Source: Actinomyces haliotis
Lineage (GTDB): Bacteria > Actinomycetota > Actinomycetes > Actinomycetales > Actinomycetaceae
Direction of reading: 5' to 3'
Length of the DNA stretch: 64,000 nt
Assembly (NCBI RefSeq): GCF_015355765.1
Contig: NZ_JACWNA010000015.1
Span: 1 to 64,000 of the forward strand
Shown: positions 12,466-20,998 of the stretch, in pieces
Numbering within the stretch: the stretch's first letter is position 1
Layout: every line of letters begins with the position of its first letter
Notes under the pieces: generated by a model
The model's input: the letters and a program-made list of their open reading frames with translations, nothing else
Told to the model about the DNA's origin: nothing
The model's database searches: none
Program-made: the position numbers and the translations under genes

Positions 12466-12846
12466 ATGGCCACCACCAACATCACCGGCGAGCAGTTCAA
12501 CGAGACCGTCCGCGGCGACGGCATCACCCTCGTCGACTTCTGGGCCTCCTGGTGCGGCCCGTGCCAGCGCTTTGCCCCCGTCTACGAGAAGGCCTCCGAG
12601 GCGAACGAGGACATCACCTTCGCCAAGGTCGACACCGAGGCCGAGCAGGGCCTCGCCTCCGCACTCGGCATCTCCTCCATCCCGACCCTCATGGTCTTCC
12701 GCGACGACGTCCTCGTGTACCGCGAGGCCGGTGCCCTCCCGGCCAAGGCCCTTGACTCCCTCATCGAGCAGGTCCGCGACCTCGACATGGCCGACGTCAA
12801 GGCCAAGATCGCCGAGGAGCAGGCCAAGCAGGGCCAGCAGGCCTGA
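12466..12846 (+). CDS. trxA: Thioredoxin
   Basis: This is a cytosolic protein-disulfide reductase. The active site FWASWCGPCQRF has redox cysteines C30 and C33, and the cis-proline loop is SSIPTLMVF. The fold covers about residues 1-105. A short charged Lys/Glu/Gln tail (AKIAEEQAKQGQQA) extends past it, giving 126 residues. GGAAAGGA lies 6 bases before the ATG. It is a single gene between the SigR-like promoter and a strong hairpin, consistent with induction by disulfide stress. Confidence 0.96.
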   Translation: MATTNITGEQFNETVRGDGITLVDFWASWCGPCQRFAPVYEKASEANEDITFAKVDTEAEQGLASALGISSIPTLMVFRDDVLVYREAGALPAKALDSLIEQVRDLDMADVKAKIAEEQAKQGQQA

Positions 12847-12903
12847 GCCGCGCCGACGGCGCCGCCCCGTGACGGGCGCGGCGCTCAGCACCACCGAGCC
12901 ACC

Positions 12904-12940
12904 ACGGGCCCGGCCGCTCAACACGAGCGGCCGGGCCCGT
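12904..12940 (+). terminator. Hairpin terminator after trxA
   Basis: A perfect 15-bp stem (ACGGGCCCGGCCGCT) with a 7-base loop lies about 58 bases beyond the trxA stop and ends 21 bases before the next gene. Confidence 0.8.
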
Positions 12941-12961
12941 CGTCGGCCCTACCCTGGTCCC

Positions 12962-13861
12962 ATGCCCGACACCTCAGCCCGCGACAACGCCCGACTCGCC
13001 CGCCTCACCAACTGGTTCGCCACCGAGGCTGTCGAGGCCGGCGACGTCGCCGCGTTCCCGCCGCCCGCCGCCCTCGCCGAGCTCCCCCCGGTCGAGCTGC
13101 GCCGCCTCCTCGACGGGCTCCTCACCATCCGCCCGCCCCGAGAGATCCCCGACGACGACGTCCGTGAGGAGCTCGACGAGATGCTCGCCGACGAGTCCCG
13201 CGACCGTGCCCACGAGGCTGGCGACCCCGACGCCCTCACCCTGCCGACGCTCGCCGAGACCCACGGCCTCACCGGCGCCCTCGGGGAGCACGTGGCCCTG
13301 TGGAAGGGCGACCTCACGACCATGCGCGCCGGCGCCATCGTCAACGCCGCCAACTCCGCCATGCTCGGCTGCCGCGTGCCCGGGCACACCTGCATCGACA
13401 ACGTCATCCACGCCGTCGCCGGCCCCGGGCTGCGCGCCGAGTGCGCCGAGTACATGGCCTCCCGCGGCGACCGTCCCGAGGAGACCGGGCGCGCTCTGCT
13501 CACCGGCGGCTACCACCTGCCCGCGGAGCACGTCATCCACACGGTCGGGCCGATCGTCGAGGGGCCGCTCACCGACGAGCACCGCGAGCTCCTCGCGAGC
13601 TCCTACCGCTCCGTGCTGGCCGTGGCGGGGGAGTCCGGGCTGGACTCTGTGGGGCTGTGCTCGGTGTCGACCGGCGTCTTTGGCTACCCGAAGGAGGAGG
13701 CGGCGCCGCTCGTCCTGGCCACCATCGAGGCGTGGCTCGCGCTGCACCCCGAGTCGGGGATGACGATCGTCATCTGCGCCTTCTCGGACATCGACGTCGC
13801 CGTCTACGACAAGGCGATCCGGCGGCGGGCGGCCAGCCGCTCCTGCCGGACGCTGGGCTGA
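12962..13861 (+). CDS. Zinc-containing macrodomain protein (protein-ADP-ribose hydrolase)
   Basis: The 299-residue protein has an N-terminal helical region of about 100 residues and then a macrodomain with DLTTMRAGAIVNAANSAMLG, the ADP-ribose-binding region. The segment GCRVPGHTCIDNVIHAVAG has the Cys/His spacing of the zinc-macrodomain class (Staphylococcus/Streptococcus type), which removes ADP-ribose from proteins. STGVFGYPKEEAAP is the second phosphate-binding loop. In Firmicutes such genes often sit next to a sirtuin (SirTM) and a lipoylated GcvH-like carrier. Neither is here, so the partner, if any, is elsewhere. The start chosen is the ATG at 12962. A family A palindrome follows. Confidence 0.88.
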   Translation: MPDTSARDNARLARLTNWFATEAVEAGDVAAFPPPAALAELPPVELRRLLDGLLTIRPPREIPDDDVREELDEMLADESRDRAHEAGDPDALTLPTLAETHGLTGALGEHVALWKGDLTTMRAGAIVNAANSAMLGCRVPGHTCIDNVIHAVAGPGLRAECAEYMASRGDRPEETGRALLTGGYHLPAEHVIHTVGPIVEGPLTDEHRELLASSYRSVLAVAGESGLDSVGLCSVSTGVFGYPKEEAAPLVLATIEAWLALHPESGMTIVICAFSDIDVAVYDKAIRRRAASRSCRTLG

Positions 13862-13892
13862 CTGGAGCGCGCTGCGCCAGGCTCGTTCGGAC

Positions 13893-14014
13893 GTGGTCAG
13901 TTCTCGTGACTTCTGGCGGAAGTAGATGAGTGAGCGCCGTCGGATCGGCTTCAGGGCGCGGTTGCCACGCTCAGACTGGCGGGAGTTGGCTCAGAAGTTA
14001 CGAGAACTGACCAC
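13893..14014. repeat. Palindromic element, family A, copy 1
   Basis: A 122-bp element bounded by near-perfect inverted repeats of about 23-24 bases. The left arm is GTGGTCAGTTCTCGTGACTT plus CTGG (13893-13916). The right arm (13992-14014) is its complement with one difference. The interior resembles that of copy 3 at 16127, sharing a TGAGCGC...GGATC...GCGGTTG track. No open reading frame is present. It lies between two convergent genes and looks like a MITE or extragenic palindrome. Confidence 0.8.
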
Positions 14015-14097
14015 CTTTCCTTCGCGGGGCAGGCTCTGCGGGCACGCGGCGCGCCCGCTGTACGGGGCCCGGTGAGCGCGGGCGGGCAGGGGCGCTG

Positions 14098-15486
14098 TCA
14101 GCCGGTTCGCTGCTCCCAGCGCCCGACCTCGATGGCTCCGCCGTCGACCAGGTCGAAGGGCGCGGCTCGCAGCTCGCTCTCGGCGGTGCCGTCGAAGGCG
14201 ACGGGTACGGCGTCGTCGCCCTGCTGGACTCGTGCCGTGAGCACCTGGGGCGTGGTCTGGTCGGCAGCGTTCCGGTAGCCGTGCCAGAAGAGGTACGCCT
14301 GGGCGGACGCGCCCTTGGGCAAACCGACGCCGGACGCGGGCGGTGTCGAGGTGAAGCGGGATCTCTCGAGCGGCTGCTGCGCCAGGTGGAGGTCCGTGCC
14401 TCCCTGCGACACGGCGAGCAGCGGCGCGTCGCTCAGGACGCAAGGGGTGTCGCTCGTGTTGGTGGCGACGAGGACGGCGTACGAGTCGCCCGCCGCCGAC
14501 TCCCAGCCCTCGGCCGTCATCGCGAGGTCCGCGCCGTCGCACACGCGCCAGTCAGACGGCGGAGGGACGACGGACGGTTCCAGGGGCGGCAGCGTCCCGC
14601 TCGGGGTGTGGGCGGGAGTGGGGGCCGGTGAGGCCTGCTGCGAGGCGATGGCGACGGACAGCTCGGTCGCGTCCTGCGGAGGAGCGTCGACCGGGCGGGC
14701 TGCCCACAGGCCGAGGCCGATGACGGCGACCGCGAGCGCCGCGCTCAGCAGCGTGGAGCGGTGTCGGCGCGGGGTGGTGTCGGACTCGGAGGTGGACCCG
14801 GGAGCGGACGTCGGGATGGCCCCAGGATCGGGACGGGTGGTCTCCTGGGTTGCTGCCCGGCGTTGGAGCACCAGGACGAGGAGCGCGCCCACGTCGACGA
14901 TCCCGGGCGCGAGGAACCCGACGAAGATGGGGATCGGGGCGCTGGCCTGCACGGCCAGTCCGAGCACCGCCCAGAAGGCGACGGCCCCGGCGACAACGAT
15001 CGCGCCGGAGACCCACCAGGACCAGGCGTCTCCGTGCGAACAGCGCCGCAGCACCCACCACGACAGCACCGCCGTCAGCAGGGTCGCCGTGAGGTTTCCC
15101 AGGACGAGGGCCGGCTGGCCCAGCACGAACAGGGGGAGTTCGCTCAGAGCCAGTGCTGTGTTGATGAGGAGGACGGCGACTAGTGCCACGAGCACCATCG
15201 GCCACCGGAAGCGTCGCGGGCAGGAGCTCCGGGCTGGGCGGCTCGTGCCCATGAGCGTCCAGCCGAGGACGGCGGCCGCTGCTGCGAGGTAGCTGGTGCG
15301 GGCGTAGTGGGAGCGGGCGTCGGCCCACAGGTCGGTGCAGCTGATGTTGCAGTCCCACCCGCGTGCGGGATCGGGCCCCAGCCCGGCGGTGCGGACCTGG
15401 AGGATGACAAGGACGATGATGGCCGTCGCGACGGTCACCGCGCCCAGGAGGGTGCGGTCGGTGATGGTGCCGCGGCGAGGGCGCAT
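14098..15486 (-). CDS. Multi-span membrane protein with a C-terminal DUF4232-like domain
   Basis: The 462-residue product has roughly six to seven hydrophobic helices in residues 1-210, a charged loop (about 211-245), another helix (LLSAALAVAVIGLGLWAA), a Pro/Ser/Thr-rich spacer, and then an exported-looking domain from about 315. That domain has the DUF4232-style pattern: CDGADL, VLVATNTSDTPCVL and a final beta-rich part with conserved-type Cys pair and Asn. The topology suggests a membrane anchor presenting the domain outside the cell. The function is unknown. It starts with ATG at 15486 and is flanked by family A elements on both sides. Confidence 0.6.
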   Translation of the reverse strand: MRPRRGTITDRTLLGAVTVATAIIVLVILQVRTAGLGPDPARGWDCNISCTDLWADARSHYARTSYLAAAAAVLGWTLMGTSRPARSSCPRRFRWPMVLVALVAVLLINTALALSELPLFVLGQPALVLGNLTATLLTAVLSWWVLRRCSHGDAWSWWVSGAIVVAGAVAFWAVLGLAVQASAPIPIFVGFLAPGIVDVGALLVLVLQRRAATQETTRPDPGAIPTSAPGSTSESDTTPRRHRSTLLSAALAVAVIGLGLWAARPVDAPPQDATELSVAIASQQASPAPTPAHTPSGTLPPLEPSVVPPPSDWRVCDGADLAMTAEGWESAAGDSYAVLVATNTSDTPCVLSDAPLLAVSQGGTDLHLAQQPLERSRFTSTPPASGVGLPKGASAQAYLFWHGYRNAADQTTPQVLTARVQQGDDAVPVAFDGTAESELRAAPFDLVDGGAIEVGRWEQRTG

Positions 15487-15526
15487 GACCGATGGTAGGC
15501 ACGGGACCTGCTGTCATCTCTCGCGA

Positions 15527-15652
15527 ACTGTCCAGTTCTCGTGACTCCAACGGGTGCGCCGGAGGCGGCGGCCCGAGCAACGGCGGAATGACGCGGGCGT
15601 CCCCCGCGGGGTGCGTGGGGCGGGGACCGAAAGTGACGAGTCCTGGACAGTG
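15527..15652. repeat. Palindromic element, family A, diverged copy 2
   Basis: The left arm ACTGTCCAGTTCTCGTGACT (15527-15546) and right arm AAGTGACGAGTCCTGGACAG (from 15631) are imperfect complements sharing the CAG-TTCTCGTGACT core of family A. The interior shows little obvious similarity to copies 1 and 3. Total length of about 126 bp is similar. Confidence 0.55.
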
Positions 15653-15702
15653 TTGCGGCTGGATCGCGCCCGAGCGCGAGCGAGGAATGCCCTGCGTTGG
15701 GC

Positions 15703-15942
15703 TTACTCGCCGTCGGGGGCGGGCATGAGGACCCAGGCGACGGCGTAGGCGAGCCACATCGGGCCCGGGAGGAGGGCGGCGGCGAGGCAGCCGAGGCGCA
15801 CGAGCGTCGGGCTCACGCCCCACTCACGCGCTAGCCCGCCGCAGACGCCCGCGAGGAGGCGACGGCGGGAACGGCGGGGCAGGCTGCTGCGCCAGGACTC
15901 GGTGCGCTCGGAGGAGGAACCGGCGGGGTGCTGCTGACTCAT
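15703..15942 (-). CDS. PspC-domain small membrane protein
   Basis: The 79-residue protein has a basic N-terminus followed by RRLLAGVCGGLAREWGVSP, the PspC hallmark, and a hydrophobic stretch of about 25 residues (LVRLGCLAAALLPGPMWLAYAV) that can span the membrane once or twice. PspC proteins take part in envelope-stress signalling; a short PspC-only protein in Actinobacteria has no firmly assigned role. It starts with ATG at 15942. A monocistronic unit between two family A elements. Confidence 0.85.
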   Translation of the reverse strand: MSQQHPAGSSSERTESWRSSLPRRSRRRLLAGVCGGLAREWGVSPTLVRLGCLAAALLPGPMWLAYAVAWVLMPAPDGE

Positions 15943-16126
15943 GGCTCCAGCCTGCCCGGGACGCGCCCTGCCCGGTATCCGGGGTGACCCTGAGCCGCCC
16001 CTGAGACCGGCGTCCCCGCTTCCTCCGTTCGGACGGCCGCCCCATCAGCGAGCTTGGTCGCCTTGCGCGGCGCGCCGCTCCTCCCGGATAGCCCGGCGAT
16101 GAGCGTCGAGCCTGGCTGGCTCGGGA

Positions 16127-16247
16127 GTGGTCAGTTCTCGTGACTTCTGGATGACGTCGCTGCATGAGCGCAGTTGGATCCGCGCCGTGATGCGGTTGTC
16201 CCGCGCCGACGCCGGCTGCGGCCCCAGAAGTCACGAGAACCGACCAC
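16127..16247. repeat. Palindromic element, family A, copy 3
   Basis: A 121-bp element. The left arm GTGGTCAGTTCTCGTGACTT plus CTGG (16127-16150) is identical to copy 1. The right arm at 16224-16247 is its complement with one mismatch. It sits in the 332-base interval between the PspC gene and hemL. Copies 1 and 3 are both followed by TTTCC, so the true element may extend a few bases. Confidence 0.8.
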
Positions 16248-16274
16248 GTTTCCGCCCCACGGCGGAGGTGGGAC

Positions 16275-17720
16275 TCAGTCCTGCGCTGTCGCTGCGGCCG
16301 CGGCCTTGGCGGCCTTGGGGGCGGCAACGGAGATCCGCTCGATCTGCTCGTCCGTGTGCGCGGCGGAAAGGAACCAGGCCTCGAAGATGCTCGGGGGCAG
16401 CGCCACACCGGCCTCGAGGAAGGCGTGGAAGAAAGGTCCGAAGCGGAAGACGTCCTGCGCCTTCGCCTCCTCGTAGTCCCGCACCCCGTGCTCAGCGGCG
16501 CCCTCGCCGAGCATGAGGGAGAAGAGCGAGCCGGAGCGCTGCACCCGGTGCGCGACGCCCTCGGCGGTGAGCGCCTCGCTCACGATCTCGCCCACCTGCT
16601 GGGCGCGGCGGGCGACGGCCGCGTAGACGGCGTCATCGGCCTTCTCGAGCGTGACGATGCCGGCGGCGGTCGCCAGCGGGTTCCCGGACAGGGTGCCCGC
16701 CTGGTAGACGGGGCCGACCGGGGCGAGGAGCTCCATGACGTCGGCGCGACCGCCGAGCGCCGCGAGCGGCATGCCGCCGCCGATGACCTTGCCGAAGGTG
16801 ACGAGGTCGGGGATCCACGCAGCGCGCTCGCGCCAGCCGGTGCCCTCGGCGAGGCCGGTGCGCGGCCAGGTCGGCGTCACGGCGCCCTCTCCGAAGGCAG
16901 GGGTGGCGAGCGCGCTGGGGCCGCCGTCGGCCGCGTTGTCCTGCCAGCCGTCGATCGCCTCGAGGCCCCACATGCCGGCGGGGCCGACGCGGAAGCCGGT
17001 CAGGACCTCGTCGGCGATCATGAGGGCGCCGTACTCGGCGGTCACCCGGCGGATCGCCGCGTTGAAGCCGGGCGCGGGCGGCACGATGCCCATGTTCGCG
17101 GGCGCCGGCTCCGTGATGACGGCGGCGATCTCCTCGCCGCGGGCCGCGAAGCACTCCTCGAGGGCGGTGACGTCGTTGTACGGCAGGACGATCGTCTGGC
17201 CGGCGATCGGGGCGGGGACGCCCGCGGAGCCGGGCAGGCCGCCGGTGGCGACGCCGGAGCCGGCCGCGGAGAGCAGGCCGTCGGAGTGCCCGTGGTAGCA
17301 GCCGGCGAACTTGATGACGAGGTCGCGGCCGGTGGCCCCGCGGGCCAGGCGGATCGCGGTCATGGTCGCCTCGGTGCCGGTGGACACGAAGCGCAGGCGC
17401 TCGGCGACCGGCACCCGGCGGCGCACGGCTTCGGCGAGGCGCGTCTCGGCCTCGGTGGGGGCGCCGAAGGAGAGGCCCTTGCGGGCGGCCTCGATGACGG
17501 CGTCGACGACCTCGGGGTCGGTGTGCCCGAGGAGGGCCGGGCCCCAGGAGCCGACGAGGTCGACGAGCTCGTGGCCCTCGGCGTCGGTGACGGCGCCGCC
17601 GAGCGCGTGGTCGATGAAGGCGGGGGCGCCGCCGACGGAGCCGAAGGCGCGCACGGGGGAGTCGACGCCGCCGGGGATGACGGCGCGAGCGGCGTCGAAG
17701 AGCTGCTGGTTCGTGGTCAC
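16275..17720 (-). CDS. hemL: Glutamate-1-semialdehyde 2,1-aminomutase
   Basis: This PLP enzyme makes 5-aminolevulinate from glutamate-1-semialdehyde, the product of HemA. Landmarks are [15 protein letters not shown] at the N-terminus, [16 protein letters not shown] (phosphate binding), [12 protein letters not shown] and the PLP lysine in [11 protein letters not shown]. The 481 residues exceed the usual roughly 430. The extra part is an insertion at about residues 265-305 (a Gly/Ala/Trp-containing loop before DLVTFGK). The GTG at 17720 has AAGGAG upstream. It is the last gene of the leftward heme operon, 24 bases after hemB. Confidence 0.96.
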   Translation of the reverse strand: MTTNQQLFDAARAVIPGGVDSPVRAFGSVGGAPAFIDHALGGAVTDAEGHELVDLVGSWGPALLGHTDPEVVDAVIEAARKGLSFGAPTEAETRLAEAVRRRVPVAERLRFVSTGTEATMTAIRLARGATGRDLVIKFAGCYHGHSDGLLSAAGSGVATGGLPGSAGVPAPIAGQTIVLPYNDVTALEECFAARGEEIAAVITEPAPANMGIVPPAPGFNAAIRRVTAEYGALMIADEVLTGFRVGPAGMWGLEAIDGWQDNAADGGPSALATPAFGEGAVTPTWPRTGLAEGTGWRERAAWIPDLVTFGKVIGGGMPLAALGGRADVMELLAPVGPVYQAGTLSGNPLATAAGIVTLEKADDAVYAAVARRAQQVGEIVSEALTAEGVAHRVQRSGSLFSLMLGEGAAEHGVRDYEEAKAQDVFRFGPFFHAFLEAGVALPPSIFEAWFLSAAHTDEQIERISVAAPKAAKAAAAATAQD

Positions 17721-17744
17721 GGGATCTCCTTCGGGACGTCCTTC

Positions 17745-18869
17745 TCAGCGGGCGAGGCGCTCGGCGATCTCGCGCGCCCAGTACGTGAGGACGCTGTCGG
17801 CGCCGGCCCGGACGATCCCGAGCACGGACTCCATGATGACGCGGTCGCGGTCGATCCAGCCGTTGGCTGCGGCCGCCTCGACCATCGCGTACTCGCCGCT
17901 CACCTGGTAGGCGGCCACCGGGACCGGCGACGCCGCGGCGACGTCGGCGAGGACGTCGAGGTACGGGCCGGCGGGCTTCACCATGACGACGTCGGCGCCC
18001 TCCTCGACGTCGAGCATCGCCTCGCGCAGGCCCTCGCGGCGGTTGGCGGGGTCCTGCTGGTAGGTGCGGCGGTCGCCCTTGAGGGTGGAGCCGACGGCCT
18101 CGCGGAAGGGCCCGAAGTAGGCGGAGGCGTACTTCGCGGAGTACGCCATGATGGTGACGTCGTCGTGCCCTGCGGCGTCGAGGGCGGCGCGGATCGCCTT
18201 GATCTGGCCGTCCATCATGCCGGAGGGGGACACCATGTGGGCGCCGGCCTCGGCCTGGGAGACGGCCATCGCCTGGTAGAGCGCGAGGGTGGAGTCGTTG
18301 TCGACCTCGCCGGCGCGGCGGTCCGAGCCGGTGTCCTCGTCGCCAGCCTCGGGGCGGATCAGGCCGCAGTGCCCGTGGCTCGTGAACTCGTCGAGGCAGG
18401 TGTCGGCGCACACGACGAGGGAGTCGCCGACCTCCTCGCGCACGGCCGCGAGCCCGCGGTTGAGGATCCCGTCCTCCGCCCAGGCCTGGGAGCCGACGGC
18501 GTCGCGGACCTCGGGGACGCCGAAGAGGTCGATGGCGCCGACGCCGGCCTCGGCGAGCGCGACGGCCTCGCGGCGCAGCGAGTCGAGGGTGTGCTGGTAC
18601 TGGCCGGGCATCGCGGAGATCTCGACCGGCTCGTCGATGCCCTCGCGGACGAAGGCGGGGTAGATGAGCTGGGCCGGGTCGATCCGGGTCTCGGCGACGA
18701 GGGCGCGCATGGCCGGCGTGGTGCGCAGACGGCGCGGGCGGACGACGGGCTTCTCGGGGGCCGGGATCCCGCGAGACAGGAGGAAGTCGGCGGCCGGGGA
18801 GGTTGACGGGTCGGAGGCGTCGGGGAGGCGGGTGAGGGCGTCGTCGGGGCTTGCCGGAGTGGCTGTCAT
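17745..18869 (-). CDS. hemB: Porphobilinogen synthase
   Basis: HemB condenses two 5-aminolevulinates to porphobilinogen. The two active-site lysines lie in [16 protein letters not shown] and [12 protein letters not shown]. The metal region reads [14 protein letters not shown], a Cys-Asp-Cys arrangement between the pure Zn and Mg types. An acidic insertion ([17 protein letters not shown]) follows the metal region. The product is 374 residues from the ATG at 18869, favoured because GAAGAG lies 9 bases upstream. An ATG three codons earlier (18878) has no spacing for a ribosome site. A 128-base gap separates it from hemCD. Confidence 0.95.
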   Translation of the reverse strand: MTATPASPDDALTRLPDASDPSTSPAADFLLSRGIPAPEKPVVRPRRLRTTPAMRALVAETRIDPAQLIYPAFVREGIDEPVEISAMPGQYQHTLDSLRREAVALAEAGVGAIDLFGVPEVRDAVGSQAWAEDGILNRGLAAVREEVGDSLVVCADTCLDEFTSHGHCGLIRPEAGDEDTGSDRRAGEVDNDSTLALYQAMAVSQAEAGAHMVSPSGMMDGQIKAIRAALDAAGHDDVTIMAYSAKYASAYFGPFREAVGSTLKGDRRTYQQDPANRREGLREAMLDVEEGADVVMVKPAGPYLDVLADVAAASPVPVAAYQVSGEYAMVEAAAANGWIDRDRVIMESVLGIVRAGADSVLTYWAREIAERLAR

Positions 18870-18997
18870 GCGTGTCATCTCTTCGTGGTGGTGCGTGTCG
18901 TGCGCGTGCGTTTGGTGTCTGTGGCTGGCGGGGTCGGTGACCGGTCTCGGCGCGGAGGTCAGCCGACCTCGGCGGTGATAACGACCGACCTCGGCTG

Positions 18998-20998
18998 TCA
19001 GGGTGCGAGGGCCTCGATGACGGCGGATCGGACGCCGGGCGGGGTCGGGGCCTTCGCGATGACGTCGACGTCGATCCCTGCCTCGCGGGCGGCGACGGCG
19101 GTCGGCGTGCCGATCGTGACGACGCGCGTCCGCTCCGGGACGGGCCCGGCCAGGTTCAGGAGCGCCCGCGTCGAGGAGCCGGCGGTGAGGACGACGACGT
19201 CGTAGGCGCCGTCGGCCCACTCCGCGGCGAAGCCGCCCGGCAGGGCCTCGGGGGCGACCTCCTCCATCGTGTAGGCGGAGACGACGTCGACCTCCCAGCC
19301 GGCGGCGGTGAGCCCGTCGACGAGGGTGAGGCCCGCGAGCTTCGAGCCCGGCAGGAGGATGCGGCGCGCGGCGCCGGTCGCCCCGGGCTCCGGGCCGGTG
19401 CTCATCGGGTCGAGCTCGAGGAGCGCGGCGGAGGAGCCGGCGGCGACGATGTCGGGGCGGCGGCCGAGGGCCTTGGTGACGACGTGCGCGGTGCCGGGGC
19501 CGATGATCGCGAGCCGCGTGGACTCTGGGACGCCGGTGACGTCGATGTTCTCGAGGGTGCGCGGGGAGGCGAGGACGAGCCAGGCGTACTCGCCGGCGGC
19601 GAGGTCGGCGGCGGCGCGCTCGCGGGGGCCGGCCGGCCCGGGGACGGTGCGGGTGACGTCGACGCGGTCGACCCGCGCCCCGGCCGCCTCGAGCCCGGCG
19701 GCCATGCGGTCGTCGGGCTTCGTGCGCGGCAGGAGGACGCGGACGTCCTCGAGGGCGTGGGCGTCGCGCGGGGCCCTGGCACGGCCAGTGGTGGCGGAGG
19801 CTGTGGCGGGCTCGCCGGCGGTCGCGTCCGCGGCCGCGGCAGCCTCCTGGGACGCTGCGGCCGCGGGCTCACCGTCGGGCTCGGCGGGGTTCTTCCGGGG
19901 TGCCTCGTGCACGGGCTTCTCCTTCGTGGCGTGGAGGTCGACGAGCTCGGCGGCGCCGTCGGCGAGGAGCGCCTCGGCCACCGCGATGCCCAGGTCCTCG
20001 GGCTCGACGACGCTCGCGGTCGCGTCCCGGCGCAGGAGGGTGCGGCCGTCGAGGGCGGCGACGACGGCGTCGAGCCGCAGCGCCTCGCCGTCGCCGACGG
20101 GCGTGGCGATGGCGCCGACGGGTGCCGCGCAGCCGGCCTCGAGACGGCGCATGAGAGCCCGCTCGGCGCGTGCCGCGGCGTGGGCGGCGGGGTCGTCGAG
20201 TGCGGCGAGCGCGCCGGCGAGGACGGGGTCGGTCTCGGCGAGGTCGGCGCGGGTCTCGACGGCGAGCGCTCCCTGCGAGGCGGCGGGCACCATGACGGGA
20301 GCCGCGGTGCCGCTCGCTCCGGCAGGGGAGACGCGCTCGGTTCCAGCCCCCTGGGGGACCGCCTTGAGGACCTCGCTCGCGTAGGACTCGAGCCCGAGGC
20401 GGCGCAGGCCGGACAGGGCGAGGACGACGCCGTCGAGGTCGGGCTCGCGGGAGGCGCCCATCGGTCCGTCCCCGCCCACCGTTCCGACGACGCGGGCGAG
20501 CCGGGTGGGGACGTTGCCGCGGATGGCGACGACCTCGAGGTCGGGGCGTGCAGCGAGGAGCTGGGCGGCGCGGCGCGGCGAACCGGTGCCGACGCGGGCC
20601 CCGCGGGGGAGGTCCGCCAGGCGCGGACCGGACTCAGCGCCGCCGACGGTGCACAGGGCGTCGCGCGGGTCCTCGCGCGGCGGGACGGCTGCGATGACGA
20701 GGCCGGGCACGGGCGCCGTCGGCAGGTCCTTGAAGGAGTGGACGGCCAGGTCGCACTCGCCGGCGAGGAGAGCGTGGCGCAGGACGGCCGCGAAGACGCC
20801 GACGCCGCCGAGCTCGGCGAGCGGGGTGGGGTCGACGTCGCCGCGGGTGGAGATCTCGACGAGCTCGACCTCGAGGGCGTTGCCCTGGGCGGCGGCCACC
20901 TCCTCGAGGGCGCGGGCGACGAGGCCGGACTGGGTGGTGGCGAGCGCGGAGCCGCGCGTGCCCAGCCGGATCTTGTGCGGGACGCTGGCGGCGGTCAT
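18998..20998 (-). CDS. hemCD: HemC-HemD fusion: hydroxymethylbilane synthase / uroporphyrinogen-III synthase
   Basis: The bifunctional protein of 666 residues polymerises porphobilinogen into hydroxymethylbilane and cyclises it to uroporphyrinogen III. Residues about 1-345 are HemC ([29 protein letters not shown], and the dipyrromethane cysteine in [10 protein letters not shown]). An Ala/Glu/Pro-rich linker covers about 350-415. Residues about 416-666 are HemD, with [20 protein letters not shown] at its start and [15 protein letters not shown] near its end. The ATG at 20998 overlaps the hemG stop by 4 bases (ATGA). Fusing the two steps keeps the unstable bilane local. Confidence 0.95.
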   Translation of the reverse strand: MTAASVPHKIRLGTRGSALATTQSGLVARALEEVAAAQGNALEVELVEISTRGDVDPTPLAELGGVGVFAAVLRHALLAGECDLAVHSFKDLPTAPVPGLVIAAVPPREDPRDALCTVGGAESGPRLADLPRGARVGTGSPRRAAQLLAARPDLEVVAIRGNVPTRLARVVGTVGGDGPMGASREPDLDGVVLALSGLRRLGLESYASEVLKAVPQGAGTERVSPAGASGTAAPVMVPAASQGALAVETRADLAETDPVLAGALAALDDPAAHAAARAERALMRRLEAGCAAPVGAIATPVGDGEALRLDAVVAALDGRTLLRRDATASVVEPEDLGIAVAEALLADGAAELVDLHATKEKPVHEAPRKNPAEPDGEPAAAASQEAAAAADATAGEPATASATTGRARAPRDAHALEDVRVLLPRTKPDDRMAAGLEAAGARVDRVDVTRTVPGPAGPRERAAADLAAGEYAWLVLASPRTLENIDVTGVPESTRLAIIGPGTAHVVTKALGRRPDIVAAGSSAALLELDPMSTGPEPGATGAARRILLPGSKLAGLTLVDGLTAAGWEVDVVSAYTMEEVAPEALPGGFAAEWADGAYDVVVLTAGSSTRALLNLAGPVPERTRVVTIGTPTAVAAREAGIDVDVIAKAPTPPGVRSAVIEALAP

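Noticed and set aside
14552-15823. A 423-codon minus-strand frame overlapping the DUF4232-like gene
   Set aside because: Its translation is Arg/Pro/His-rich shadow sequence; the other frame has membrane helices and a recognisable domain.
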